Assembly (NCBI GenBank): GCA_023412455.1
Contig: JAEYNQ010000170.1
Location: forward strand, 1 to 22,469
Length of the DNA: 22,469 nucleotides
DNA from: Bacillota bacterium
GTDB lineage: Bacteria > Bacillota > Clostridia > Lachnospirales > Cellulosilyticaceae
Reading direction: 5' to 3'
In this document: in pieces, positions 1-7,651 of the stretch
Layout: every line of letters begins with the position of its first letter
Position numbering within the stretch: position 1 is the first letter of the stretch
The notes under the pieces: generated by a model
Databases searched by the model: none
Told to the model about the DNA's origin: nothing
Seen by the model: the letters and a program-made list of their open reading frames with translations, nothing else
Program-made: the position numbers and the translations under genes

Positions 1-307
1 CTGCTACCCCACTTCCTTCAAAAATACTCTCTAGACCTACTTCGATCTTATGAACAAATGCTGCAAGATAGGTTTCTTCTTCTCCCTGCTTTCCTTCTTC
101 ATAAAGTTTGTTTGGTAACAAATGGACCTGGTAGTTAAGCGCTGACTTCATTCTATAGTCATAAAGTGAACGCTGTTGTTCCTCTATATGCTCACCCTTA
201 ACCTGTTTTACTAGAACCCCTATGCCTACTAGGCTTAATACAACTAGTCCCCCTATAAGCATCCTTCTTACCCACTTATGTAGTCTTATTCGTTTAAACC
301 TCTTCAT
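1..307 (-). CDS. Membrane-anchored protein resembling DUF5305, C-terminus cut off by the window edge
   Basis: About 102 N-terminal residues are visible. A very basic start (MKRFKRIRLHKWVRR) precedes one hydrophobic helix at about residues 17-34, so the protein is probably a single-pass membrane protein facing outward. The following stretch, with DYRMKSALNYQVHLLPNKLY at about 50-69, resembles the beginning of DUF5305 proteins (recalled from memory). Those are often found beside SipW-type signal peptidases and TasA-like proteins. The ATG at 307 has a good purine-rich ribosome site (GGGGGAG) a few bases upstream. It is the last visible gene of the fibre locus, 68 bp after the LPXTG gene. Function is unknown; an assembly or envelope role is inferred from position only. 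Confidence 0.7.
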   Translation of the reverse strand, partial: MKRFKRIRLHKWVRRMLIGGLVVLSLVGIGVLVKQVKGEHIEEQQRSLYDYRMKSALNYQVHLLPNKLYEEGKQGEEETYLAAFVHKIEVGLESIFEGSGVA

Positions 308-338
308 CCTGCTCCCCCTTATATCTTTTTAACGTGCC

Positions 339-369
339 GAAAAGGGCTACCCGTGTGGAAGCCCTTTTC
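339..369 (-). terminator. Intergenic hairpin after the LPXTG gene (weak terminator or processing site)
   Basis: A perfect 10-bp stem (GAAAAGGGCT / AGCCCTTTTC) with an 11-nt loop lies just after the LPXTG gene stop. On the minus strand it is followed by GGCACGTTAAAAAG rather than a run of T, so it is a poor intrinsic terminator. It may reduce read-through into the DUF5305-like gene, or protect the 3' end of the upstream message. Confidence 0.4.
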
Positions 370-375
370 AAGTAA

Positions 376-1239
376 TCATTTTTGTTTTTTTGACATCCTA
401 TAAATACTTATGCCACTACCTAGCATAACTATTCCTATTCCATAGATAAATAGTGTAGGTAAGCCACCCGTCTGAGGTAATTTTGTTGGTCCTGCTGGCA
501 GATCCTCTTCCTCTATAGTGACAGGCCCACCTGGTACAGCTTCCTCTTCTATAGCAACTGGTCCACCTGGTACAGCCTCTTCCTCTATCTGAGTAGGGTT
601 ACTTGGCACTTTTTCAGGCTGTGTAGGCTCTGTATTTGGGGAATTACTATTTCCTGAGCCTCCATCTTCTATAGTAGGTAGGTATTGTTCATATATAATA
701 CTCATTTTGAAATGGACGCTTTTTCCTTGTAACCCTATTTCATCCGGTGACATGCCTATTGTTAAAGGTAAAAATGCTGCCTCACCTGACCTAAAGATAT
801 TATCTTTATAACGCAGTTTCATAGCTTGGGCGAGGTGACTTTCATAAGTTTCTAGACCTACAAACTCTCTATCCTCTTCATAGATAACAAGGCTATTATA
901 AAGTTCTTTCTCTCCTTCTAGATAAGCAATATCTATACCTTTAAATAATACATCCCTTGCACCCGTATTTCGGATGGTACTATTAACTGTGAACTTCCCA
1001 CCTGGATATAAATTACCTACTGTTATGGCAACCGTTCCACTTCCCATATCCTCAATAGTGGGTTCTGTAATATAGTCATCTTTTGCACCCCCACTACATT
1101 CTAATACCACCTTGTAGTCTGCTGTGCCATTCATTCCCTCTATATTGACAGTAGCTGCATAACCTACTTGTAATAAAATGGCTCCAATAATAAGTGTTAG
1201 GCCTATTATTTTTCCTTTCTTCCTTCTCACGCTTATCAC
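376..1239 (-). CDS. LPXTG-anchored surface protein of the TasA/SipW locus
   Basis: This 287-aa protein is exported and sortase-anchored. It has a basic N-terminus and hydrophobic signal segment (about residues 10-28, ending VGYAA), then a globular part to about residue 190. A Ser/Asn/Pro/Thr/Glu-rich stalk (about 195-253) follows. The tail is a classic sorting signal: LPQTG at 254-258, a hydrophobic helix, then RMSKKQK. The globular part starts VNIEG and has GNLYPGGKF and NTG motifs like those of the TasA-like proteins upstream, so it is plausibly the wall-attached base or cap of the fibre. It is in the same operon as the signal peptidase, 19 bp downstream. The start is GTG at 1239; a second in-frame GTG at 1230 is possible. 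No sortase gene is in the window. Confidence 0.85.
   Translation of the reverse strand: MISVRRKKGKIIGLTLIIGAILLQVGYAATVNIEGMNGTADYKVVLECSGGAKDDYITEPTIEDMGSGTVAITVGNLYPGGKFTVNSTIRNTGARDVLFKGIDIAYLEGEKELYNSLVIYEEDREFVGLETYESHLAQAMKLRYKDNIFRSGEAAFLPLTIGMSPDEIGLQGKSVHFKMSIIYEQYLPTIEDGGSGNSNSPNTEPTQPEKVPSNPTQIEEEAVPGGPVAIEEEAVPGGPVTIEEEDLPAGPTKLPQTGGLPTLFIYGIGIVMLGSGISIYRMSKKQK
481..585 (-). repeat. 36-bp tandem repeat coding the stalk of the LPXTG protein
   Basis: Three consecutive units of about 36 bp encode IEEEAVPGGPVA, IEEEAVPGGPVT and a diverged IEEEDLPAGPTK just before LPQTG. Units one and two are nearly identical; unit three has drifted and leads into the sorting signal. Such repeats usually make a wall-spanning spacer that varies in length between strains. 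Confidence 0.8.
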
Positions 1240-1258
1240 TCCCCATCCCCAGTAGTCT

Positions 1259-2467
1259 TCAGAATTCTACCTCTTCTAAGCTACTTAAATCCTGACTCTT
1301 TAATAGAATCGTTAAATACCCCACTTTAGGTACTATGCCTTTGAGGATACCTTTCAAATTCTCTGGTACAACAACCTGCCTATCTTCTACAGAATTATTA
1401 TCCCCTTTTGTTCGAAAGACGAATCCATTTTGCTCTTCTACTACTTCTATAATCCTATGGGTAATCAATATATCCCCTCTCTTGAATTGGATAACATCTC
1501 CTACCTTTAAGCATTTCACATCTTCTATATCTTTTATCTTCTCTAAGAGGATGACATCTCCCGGATCTATGAGGGGCTGCATACTCCCTGTGGCTATGGC
1601 TGAAGGATAAATCGGGAATACCCCTACTACAAACCATATAAAACTAATAGTGATTAAGGTAACAGGTACCCACTCTATTAATTTCTCTTGCTTTTCCTTA
1701 TACATTTTTATTTTTTTCGTAAGGTTCAGATACTGAGTATGGATATATACTAAACAAAATACGGGAATGAGCATCCCTATGACCCCTTTACCTAACCAAT
1801 TGATATTAGGTAATATAGGTGACAGCCACATGACAGCTTCTATCATCCCTAAATAAAGGATAGATGCCAGTGATCCTGCGTACATCACGAGATAAGTTGC
1901 TAATAGGTTCTGGCATAACTCCGGCATTAATCTTTCTGCCAGAAAAATAGTCCATGTCTCTAAATCACTTAGCCCTTTTATTTCAGCCAAGCGTATAGTC
2001 GTACATGTCATAATAAGAACAACTGCTCCAAAGAAAACCTTAGACTTTAGGCCTTTATGACTATTAATCACATAAGCGCGTATCATTTCTCTTCCTATTA
2101 GTACACTACTTACTGTCCAGACGTTCGTTAGGATGCCTAGTGGGGTGAGATTATAAGGACTTTTCCCAAAACCTTGAATAACCCCCCCTAGTATATTCGC
2201 TACTATATAAATAACACCACAGTTAAAGGCCCAGGTATACACTGTTGATTGGTGGAGCAATTTACCACACGAACGGACTTTAGGTACCGTCCAGGCTATG
2301 ATCATTGCAATGAGGCTATAAAAAAGTGGCTTTACTCCATATACAAACAGTGTCCCCCCTATATAGTTTGCTACAAAGGAGTTTTCCAGAGTATAAAAAA
2401 GGAGAATAAGTAGCACCAAACGATTCGCTATTTTTTTATACTGAGTATTAGTAAGTTCCCCTATCAC
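1259..2467 (-). CDS. SipW-like signal peptidase I (family S26B) with multi-helix N-terminal extension
   Basis: The C-terminal third is an ER-type/SipW-type type I signal peptidase. It has ATGSMQPLIDPGD (catalytic Ser295), KVGDVIQF, GDILITHRI (His337 in place of the Lys of ordinary bacterial enzymes) and KGDNN at 354-358. It should cleave the AYW-type signal peptides encoded immediately upstream. At 402 aa it is about twice the length of Bacillus SipW. The extra N-terminal about 285 residues hold roughly seven hydrophobic segments (near 15-35, 40-60, 80-97, 145-160, 190-210, 225-245 and 265-285). The start is GTG at 2467, five bases after AGGAGG. It lies 12 bp after the TasA-like gene and 19 bp before the LPXTG gene, so it is in one operon with its likely substrates. 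The gene name sipW is not assigned because of the extra domain. Confidence 0.9.
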   Translation of the reverse strand: MIGELTNTQYKKIANRLVLLILLFYTLENSFVANYIGGTLFVYGVKPLFYSLIAMIIAWTVPKVRSCGKLLHQSTVYTWAFNCGVIYIVANILGGVIQGFGKSPYNLTPLGILTNVWTVSSVLIGREMIRAYVINSHKGLKSKVFFGAVVLIMTCTTIRLAEIKGLSDLETWTIFLAERLMPELCQNLLATYLVMYAGSLASILYLGMIEAVMWLSPILPNINWLGKGVIGMLIPVFCLVYIHTQYLNLTKKIKMYKEKQEKLIEWVPVTLITISFIWFVVGVFPIYPSAIATGSMQPLIDPGDVILLEKIKDIEDVKCLKVGDVIQFKRGDILITHRIIEVVEEQNGFVFRTKGDNNSVEDRQVVVPENLKGILKGIVPKVGYLTILLKSQDLSSLEEVEF

Positions 2468-2479
2468 ATGCTCCTCCTT

Positions 2480-3208
2480 TTATTTTTCGTCAATTACTTC
2501 TTGCTCATTGCCTAGTACAGGTACCTCATTTAAATTCTCAACTTCTTGTGCATTGACTACTCCAGGTTCTTTCTTTATACTATCAACTTCTTCTACTTTA
2601 GGTTCTCTAAAGATCCCTTGAAGTCTCTTTGTCATACTATACCCCCAGCCTGCTTCATCATTTACATCATAGCCTTCTTGCTTTAAAAATACTTTTAATC
2701 GTACCATACATGGAGAAGTTGAACATATTCCTTTGGCCTCTAGGGTAGTTGCTAATTGTTCCTTATCTATATTCAATTGTACTTGTAGGTTATCTGCTCC
2801 TAGTTCATAATATTGCACCTTACCTCGCGTAATATCTCTATTTTCAATAAGCAAACCGTCTGCCTCATGGGCTGCATCTGAAAAATAACCCCCTTCACCT
2901 ATGGTATAAATTTCATACCCTGCATAGGTAAGGGGTATTTCAATACCTTCCTCTTCCTCTGCCTCTATCACCATCTCCACTGTCTCCTGATCATAATTGC
3001 ACGTTAATAAACTATCCCATTCCATACTTCTTATCTTGTACTTGGATTGAGTTGATCCTGTCTCTGCAGGTGTAAACTTTGCTGTTTTAACCTGGCAATG
3101 GAGGATATTAACATCTGTCCAGTAAGCATAGCTTATTCCTAAAGTACTACTCACTAGTGTAACCAGCAAGGCGAGTACATATATTTTGCTAAATTTTCTA
3201 GCACACAT
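2480..3208 (-). CDS. SipW-dependent secreted protein, TasA/camelysin-like (third copy, divergent)
   Basis: This 242-aa exported protein has a SipW-type signal: a hydrophobic segment at residues 9-26 and SYAYWTD at 26-32, the cleavage signature of TasA/CalY-type fibre proteins. The mature part is acidic and only weakly like the two copies upstream. It has four cysteines: one near the mature N-terminus (Cys38), one at about 90, and a CSTSPC pair at about 162-167, so a disulphide is possible. The C-terminal about 40 residues are Glu/Val/Asn-rich and probably unstructured. Its start at 3208 follows a long GGGGGAGGAGA ribosome site. It is 36 bp after the preceding copy and 12 bp before the signal peptidase. 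It is probably a minor fibre component or assembly partner. Confidence 0.8.
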   Translation of the reverse strand: MCARKFSKIYVLALLVTLVSSTLGISYAYWTDVNILHCQVKTAKFTPAETGSTQSKYKIRSMEWDSLLTCNYDQETVEMVIEAEEEEGIEIPLTYAGYEIYTIGEGGYFSDAAHEADGLLIENRDITRGKVQYYELGADNLQVQLNIDKEQLATTLEAKGICSTSPCMVRLKVFLKQEGYDVNDEAGWGYSMTKRLQGIFREPKVEEVDSIKKEPGVVNAQEVENLNEVPVLGNEQEVIDEK

Positions 3209-3244
3209 TCTCCTCCCCCTTCCCCATTAATTAACCAGTCACTC

Positions 3245-3874
3245 CTACTGGTTATGTTGTTTATACATCAACTTAATATCAAAGCTTGCTTCTTTACCTT
3301 CACATTTATTTTTCCCATTTTTAGAAGTCAGCTTTGGATTAAGCATAACTTTCCCCTTTAAAACAATACTTTGCCCTACTTCTATCCTAAAAGCTTCTTC
3401 CTCTTGCAATTTCTTATTGATTTGGGTTGCGAGTGATATGAGTGGCATCTCCCCTTCAATCTCTAACTGGCGTATAAGCCCTCCCTTTTCATCTTGTAAA
3501 ATGAATACCATTTTCGAACCATAAAGTGACTCATAACTTTCTGTATCTGCATTAGCAGATGGCGTTATCATTACTTCTTCTAATACAGCTGGTAGTGTCC
3601 CTTGGTTAATAAATGCCGCTTCAAATTTATAACCACTCCCAGGTATAAGTCTTTTATCTAATCGATAACAAAAGCCTCTATCTCCTTCTATGACTTCTGA
3701 AGTGATCCCTTTTTCATTTTCATCTCTGCTTTCCTTTTGTTTAGCAACCATTTTTAACTTTCCCGTTTGCACGATGGCATTAACTGTTAGGCTGTCATTC
3801 CAGTAGGCATAGCCTGTGCCCAAAAAGGCTACACTTATTATTGCAATTCCTATTAAGAAGTTTCTCTTCTTCAT
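3245..3874 (-). CDS. TasA/camelysin-like SipW-dependent fibre protein (second copy)
   Basis: This 209-aa exported protein starts MKKRNFLIGIAI and carries a hydrophobic segment at 6-19 and GTGYAYWND at 19-27. That is the SipW-type cleavage region, followed by LTVNAIVQTGKL, nearly the same order as in the first copy (LTLNSTVGTGKL). Later LIPGSGYKFEAAFINQGTLP matches the LFPGSFVTVEFVASNVGSIP block of the first copy, so the two are clear tandem paralogues. The likely role is an extracellular matrix fibre subunit. Start ATG 3874 follows GGAGAGAGATGCA. It is separated from the first copy by 288 bp containing a large hairpin, so its level may differ from copy one. Confidence 0.85.
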   Translation of the reverse strand: MKKRNFLIGIAIISVAFLGTGYAYWNDSLTVNAIVQTGKLKMVAKQKESRDENEKGITSEVIEGDRGFCYRLDKRLIPGSGYKFEAAFINQGTLPAVLEEVMITPSANADTESYESLYGSKMVFILQDEKGGLIRQLEIEGEMPLISLATQINKKLQEEEAFRIEVGQSIVLKGKVMLNPKLTSKNGKNKCEGKEASFDIKLMYKQHNQ

Positions 3875-3979
3875 TGCATCTCTCTCCTTGGATTACTATT
3901 CCCTTCTCATTTTATGTCCTTATTCCTTCCTCTCATTGCTCCTAAAGTTTAATCTCTTCTACTACTAAAGTAGTACGTA

Positions 3980-4021
3980 AATAGAAGAGGTGATTCTCAC
4001 CTCAGAATCTCCTCTTCTATT
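3980..4021 (-). other. Large hairpin between TasA-like copies 1 and 2
   Basis: An 18-bp stem (3980-3997 with 4004-4021) has a single T-T mismatch and a 6-nt loop. On the minus (sense) strand it is followed by TACGTACTACTTTAG, not by a T run; the T-rich flank is on the plus side. It therefore fits an RNA-stabilising, processing or partially terminating element that would favour the first fibre gene over those downstream. The remainder of the 288-bp gap holds an open alternative frame (see findings) and a small ACTACT/AGTAGT dyad at 3961-3974. Confidence 0.6.
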
Positions 4022-4162
4022 TTGTTAGCTTTTATTTTAACTTTTATCTAGCCACTTATTAATTTACCTATTTCTATGTTATTTTCCATTGTTAATCTCA
4101 GATTATTCTGCAGTCTGTTATGACTGTCTACGTCCAGATCCTTTTTTATTGTTTTCTTCAGG

Positions 4163-4894
4163 TTATTCTGTGGGTTGTGGTTCTGTTGCTTTTTCTGCAG
4201 TAGTTAATGCATTGTGCTGAATCCAGTTTGTCTTTACTTCCATACCAAATTTCTCTCCTTCTAATTGATTACCAGTAGCTGCATTGCCCGGAAATGTAAT
4301 CTTCATATGCGTTGTAACCATCCCCGCAGGCCCTATTTTCACATTACCATAAAGCTGAGTCATAAGTTTTTCTAAATCATTTAATGATCCTTTTACTGGT
4401 TGATTGGTAAGTGGCAGAGCGGCACCTGTACTATTTAGTTCCTCTAAATAACTTCCTGTTAACTCTACTTCTAATTTATCCCTTAACGATTGACTGCCAG
4501 AAAATGAGGCCTCCACATTGTCAATAACTGCTGGAATACTTCCAACGTTTGAAGCTACAAATTCAACTGTAACAAAACTACCTGGAAACAAGCCGTCAAA
4601 ATTAAATTTCAAATCTTTAAAAGGTTTAGCTATTTTTTCATACTCGAATGAAATATACGCATCCTCAGGATTTCCTGGTGTAGAAGGTTTTTCACTAAAT
4701 TGATCTGATGAAGAAGCTTTAGTTTCTTCTAATTCTCCTATACTAAGGTCTGGGGCGTAATTATAAATAATATCTAATTTTCCTGTTCCTACTGTGGAAT
4801 TAAGTGTTAATTGATCTGTCCAGTACGCATAACCTGTTCCAAGTAATGCAATGGATGCAACTAATACGCCTACCATTAATTTTGATTTTTTCAT
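4163..4894 (-). CDS. TasA/camelysin-like SipW-dependent fibre protein (first copy of the operon)
   Basis: This 243-aa exported protein has signal segment MKKSKLMVGVLVASIALLGT, then GYAYWTDQ (residues 21-28), the hallmark of SipW-processed TasA/CalY proteins. The mature protein opens LTLNSTVGTGKLDIIYNYAP. It has the conserved block FNFDGLFPGSFVTVEFVASN at about 97-116 and ends in a hydrophilic EKATEPQPTE tail. As first gene after a strong -10 element it is likely the main matrix fibre subunit. Start ATG 4894 follows AAAGGGGAG. In frame past the TAA the codons read PEENNKKGSGRRQS then stop. A different frame stays open for 51 codons across the stop, so the C-terminus may have been shortened by mutation. 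Confidence 0.87.
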   Translation of the reverse strand: MKKSKLMVGVLVASIALLGTGYAYWTDQLTLNSTVGTGKLDIIYNYAPDLSIGELEETKASSSDQFSEKPSTPGNPEDAYISFEYEKIAKPFKDLKFNFDGLFPGSFVTVEFVASNVGSIPAVIDNVEASFSGSQSLRDKLEVELTGSYLEELNSTGAALPLTNQPVKGSLNDLEKLMTQLYGNVKIGPAGMVTTHMKITFPGNAATGNQLEGEKFGMEVKTNWIQHNALTTAEKATEPQPTE

Positions 4895-4950
4895 TCCAAA
4901 ATCTCCCCTTTAATATTTTTTAACCACTAATGGGTTTTCTTTATAATGTT

Positions 4951-5002
4951 ATTATAGGGGAGACCCAATTTCCATACATTACCAATATCAAGTATTTATA
5001 CT
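4951..5002 (-). promoter_or_regulatory. Probable activated promoter of the fibre operon
   Basis: On the minus strand a perfect TATAAT (4956-4951) lies about 57 bp before the first fibre gene. At 17-18 bp spacing the -35 is ATGTAT or AATGTA, a poor match, so an activator is likely needed. A short dyad AGTAT-TT-ATACT (4991-5002) is centred about 50 bp upstream of the expected start site. The regulator gene next door makes its product the obvious candidate. No clear terminator separates that regulator gene from this promoter. Confidence 0.55.
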
Positions 5003-5018
5003 ACTACTTTTTGACCAA

Positions 5019-5642
5019 TTAGTCTTCTGCTCTTCGCCACCTCTTGGCAGCAAAAAGTGCTACTTCTGTCCGATGAGCAAGCTCTAACTTACTCATTAAA
5101 TTACTAATATGCTTTTTCACCGTATTCTCTGTAATAAAAAGAGCTTCTGCAATCTGCCCATTGGTTAAACCCTTTCCCAGCTCCACCAGCACCTCATATT
5201 CCCTCTCTGTTAGCTTTTCTTTTAAAGGGTCCTTATGCTGCTCTAATTGTATTTCAATTTGGGCATCATAGAATTTACGTCCTCTTATCACAGAACGAAT
5301 ACCATAGATAATATCTTCCATATCGGAGTCCTTTAAAATATACCCCTCCACTTCTAATGTCTTAGCTCTTAAAAAATCCCCTACTCTTGAAGAAGAGGTG
5401 AGGACAATAAACTGGGTACTTAACTTTTTCTCTTTAGCCTTTTCTATAAGTGTTAAGCCATTTCCCTTATTCCCTAAATTGATATCTATAATCGTCATAT
5501 CTGGTTGATTTAAGATGAGAGATTTCATCCCTTTTTCGATGCTATCTGCCTCATCTATCCTATCAAATAGCTGTTCTATAGCTAAGCTAGCAATAAGCCC
5601 CTTCCTTACAATCTCATGGTCATCTACAATCAATAATTTCAT
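5019..5642 (-). CDS. NarL/LuxR-family response regulator
   Basis: This 207-aa cytoplasmic regulator has an N-terminal receiver domain (about 1-120): acidic pair Asp7/Asp8, phospho-acceptor Asp53 in TIIDINLG, Thr82/Ser83 in VLTSSS, and Lys104 in YILKDSD. A C-terminal LuxR-type HTH (about 143-199) has LTEREYEVLVELGKGLTNGQ and ITENTVKKHISNLMSKL. It is 20 bp downstream of the sensor kinase and ends about 125 bp before the fibre operon, so the pair most likely controls that operon. All receiver active-site residues are present, so normal phosphorylation control is expected. Start ATG 5642 follows a purine-rich GGGGAGAGGTAAC. Confidence 0.93.
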   Translation of the reverse strand: MKLLIVDDHEIVRKGLIASLAIEQLFDRIDEADSIEKGMKSLILNQPDMTIIDINLGNKGNGLTLIEKAKEKKLSTQFIVLTSSSRVGDFLRAKTLEVEGYILKDSDMEDIIYGIRSVIRGRKFYDAQIEIQLEQHKDPLKEKLTEREYEVLVELGKGLTNGQIAEALFITENTVKKHISNLMSKLELAHRTEVALFAAKRWRRAED

Positions 5643-5662
5643 GTTACCTCTCCCCTATTTAT

Positions 5663-7303
5663 CTAGACTTTATTAGGTATTCTTACTTTTAGTAAAGTTC
5701 CCTTTCCCTCTTGTGTATCAATCTCCATCTTTCCTGCTAAATCTCTCGACAGATGCTGCATATTTCTAAGCCCTAACCCCATTTGCCGATTTTTCTCTAG
5801 CTTTGTTTTATTAAATCCTTTACCATTGTCTTTTATACACAGCTGCATATGGGTTTCCTTTATAGCTAGATCTATCATTATAGTGGTGGCTTCTCCATGC
5901 CTTATCCCATTGGATATCCCTTCACAGATAATACGGTATAAAGCCGTCTGCTCTTTGGCTGTAAGCCATTGAAGTTCCCCTGTCCACTGAAATTGAATAG
6001 GAACGTGATAGAGTTTTTGCATCTCTTTTATGTATTCTTCAACATGTGTCTCAAAGCTGCTTTTTCCCTCCTTATCCCAGCTTAATCCATAAATTGTCTG
6101 ACGTAATTCTGTCATGGCTTTATGCAGTATTTCGCGATTGGAATTGATTTCCTGCCTTATGAGTTCTTTATCTAAACTATAGGTTTTTTTTGCCAATGCA
6201 AAAAGGTTACATGTTACACCAAATAATTTCTGTAACACCTGATCATGGATCTCATTAGCAATACGATTTTGTTCCTCACTAATAAGTAACTCTTCATTAA
6301 TCGCTTCAACTTCAAATTTTTTAAACAGCATCCCACTTAGCTGAATAATACTATTGAGCTGCTCCGCATCCTGTATCCCTTCTATAAGCAGCAAACCAAA
6401 TTGCTTATAAATATACCCTATTGGCACACAGGTAAAGCTTTCCTCTCCCGTCTCTAAAACCCATTTGCTATTGGGTTCACCTTGCCCTTGCCATACAGCA
6501 AAAGCTTTATTTATGAGTAAAGCCGTCTTTATCTTGTCAACTCTATTCCCATAAAATTCAAAGTGCTCTTCATCTTTTCCTGTTTCGATAAAAAATACTT
6601 CATTTACTTTAAACATTTTAGTGGTGTAATCTAGAATAAGCTGAATAAGATCCTGCCTATTGTTTTGGGTACTAAAAAGATGAATAATCTCATAAATTTT
6701 ACACATATAAGTCATCGTTTCTTCAACCTTCTCATTGGCACTACTCAACTTCTCGTTGAGTATCAACAGCTCATCTGTCTTATCCTCTATCTTTCTCACA
6801 TGCTTCATAATGATTTGAAAAGCAAATGTAGCCATTACTAATCCTACTGTAATGTTCATATCAGCAAAAAAGGTATTGGCCTGCACAGGATGCAACATAC
6901 GATCATAAATCGTTGTGATTCCTAAAAGGCTTATATAAATAGCCAAATCAGCCCAACAGATATAACTTTCAAGTCTAACTCCTGCTATAATCACTGTATT
7001 TAACACATACCAAATATAAGGGCTTTGAAAATTACCAGATAAGCTTAATAAAAAAACATTGCCTATTGTTTCTGCAAATAAAGCAGCTATAAGTCCTATC
7101 TTGTTTATCCTTTCATTTAAGTAAATAGCATTCATCAGTATGGCTATAAACACTAGCCCAACTACAACTAAAATTTTTGTTTGCCACGAGCGCTCATTCA
7201 CGATAAACATATAAAAATATGAAGTTAAAAAAAGGGAGAGATACCTAAAACGCGTGAGCATTCCATTGATATTAATGACTCTAAGATATTTTCTTTTTTC
7301 CAT
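5663..7303 (-). CDS. Sensor histidine kinase, NarL/DesK type (HisKA_3)
   Basis: This 546-aa membrane kinase has about five or six hydrophobic segments in the first 170 residues. Then come a coiled coil (about 170-200), a GAF-like region (about 205-335), the HisKA_3 phospho-acceptor box RIANEIHDQVLQ with His353, and a GHKL ATPase domain. The ATPase domain shows N-box EGISNGIRHG (Asn465), DNGKGF (492-497) and MGLGLRNM (508-515). There is no large extracytoplasmic loop, so it probably senses a membrane or intracellular signal, like DesK-type kinases. It is the first gene of a two-gene operon with the response regulator. Start ATG 7303 follows GGAAGG at about 8 bases. The cognate target is inferred to be the adjacent fibre operon. 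Confidence 0.93.
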   Translation of the reverse strand: MEKRKYLRVININGMLTRFRYLSLFLTSYFYMFIVNERSWQTKILVVVGLVFIAILMNAIYLNERINKIGLIAALFAETIGNVFLLSLSGNFQSPYIWYVLNTVIIAGVRLESYICWADLAIYISLLGITTIYDRMLHPVQANTFFADMNITVGLVMATFAFQIIMKHVRKIEDKTDELLILNEKLSSANEKVEETMTYMCKIYEIIHLFSTQNNRQDLIQLILDYTTKMFKVNEVFFIETGKDEEHFEFYGNRVDKIKTALLINKAFAVWQGQGEPNSKWVLETGEESFTCVPIGYIYKQFGLLLIEGIQDAEQLNSIIQLSGMLFKKFEVEAINEELLISEEQNRIANEIHDQVLQKLFGVTCNLFALAKKTYSLDKELIRQEINSNREILHKAMTELRQTIYGLSWDKEGKSSFETHVEEYIKEMQKLYHVPIQFQWTGELQWLTAKEQTALYRIICEGISNGIRHGEATTIMIDLAIKETHMQLCIKDNGKGFNKTKLEKNRQMGLGLRNMQHLSRDLAGKMEIDTQEGKGTLLKVRIPNKV

Positions 7304-7385
7304 TTATTTTTACCTTCCATTGTGAACTAGGCCTATATAATTATCTTATTTCAAATATTAAGAAATATTATTGTTTTAAATAAAA

Positions 7386-7422
7386 TTTTAGTATTATATT
7401 CCTTCCTTAAGTAACCAAAAAA
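7386..7422 (-). promoter_or_regulatory. Possible promoter of the kinase/regulator operon
   Basis: A TATAAT hexamer (7398-7393 on the minus strand) lies about 90 bp before the kinase start, immediately past the terminator T-run of the cassette. No good -35 is visible at standard spacing. The leader to the ATG is very AT-rich and holds nothing else I can recognise. Confidence 0.25.
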
Positions 7423-7539
7423 CTACCAGACCTCTTTATCTGAAGTCTGGTAGTTCTTATTAGAGTAATATTTTGTCAAATACCTTTCAAGGTGTTATGA
7501 ACAGGTGGGTTAAAATTTTATACAACAAAGAGCTATAGT
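7416..7539 (-). repeat. Left copy of the cassette-flanking direct repeat
   Basis: About 124 bp align with 18782-18907 in the same orientation, with roughly 19 differences (about 84% identity by eye). Shared landmarks include the ACTACCA...TGGTAGT hairpin, TTTTGTCAA, TTTTATACAACAAA and GCTATAGT. The two copies bracket exactly the Hsp70/AAA+ cassette. The homology at this copy stops inside what, at the other copy, is one arm of the tRNA terminator. The remaining 7540-7651 is AT-rich and I see no gene in it. Confidence 0.85.
7417..7454 (-). terminator. Rho-independent terminator of the cassette operon
   Basis: A 13-bp stem (7422-7434 with 7442-7454; core ACTACCAGAC/GTCTGGTAGT, one mismatch) with a 7-nt loop is followed on the minus strand by TTTTTT. 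It lies about 200 bp after the LRR gene and closes the leftward operon. It is part of the repeated element. Confidence 0.85.
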
Positions 7540-7651
7540 TATTTCTTTTTTTTATTCCAATCTCTTGCATCCTTTATGATTATTAACCTTTCTTAGTTGT
7601 ATGCCACTTTTATGTTCCACTTCAGTTGCCTTATAACTCTATTTTTCTATT

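Noticed and set aside
7540..7651. Possible remnant gene after the LRR gene stop
   Set aside because: Only about 27 codons open, with no start codon; AT-rich flank explains it.
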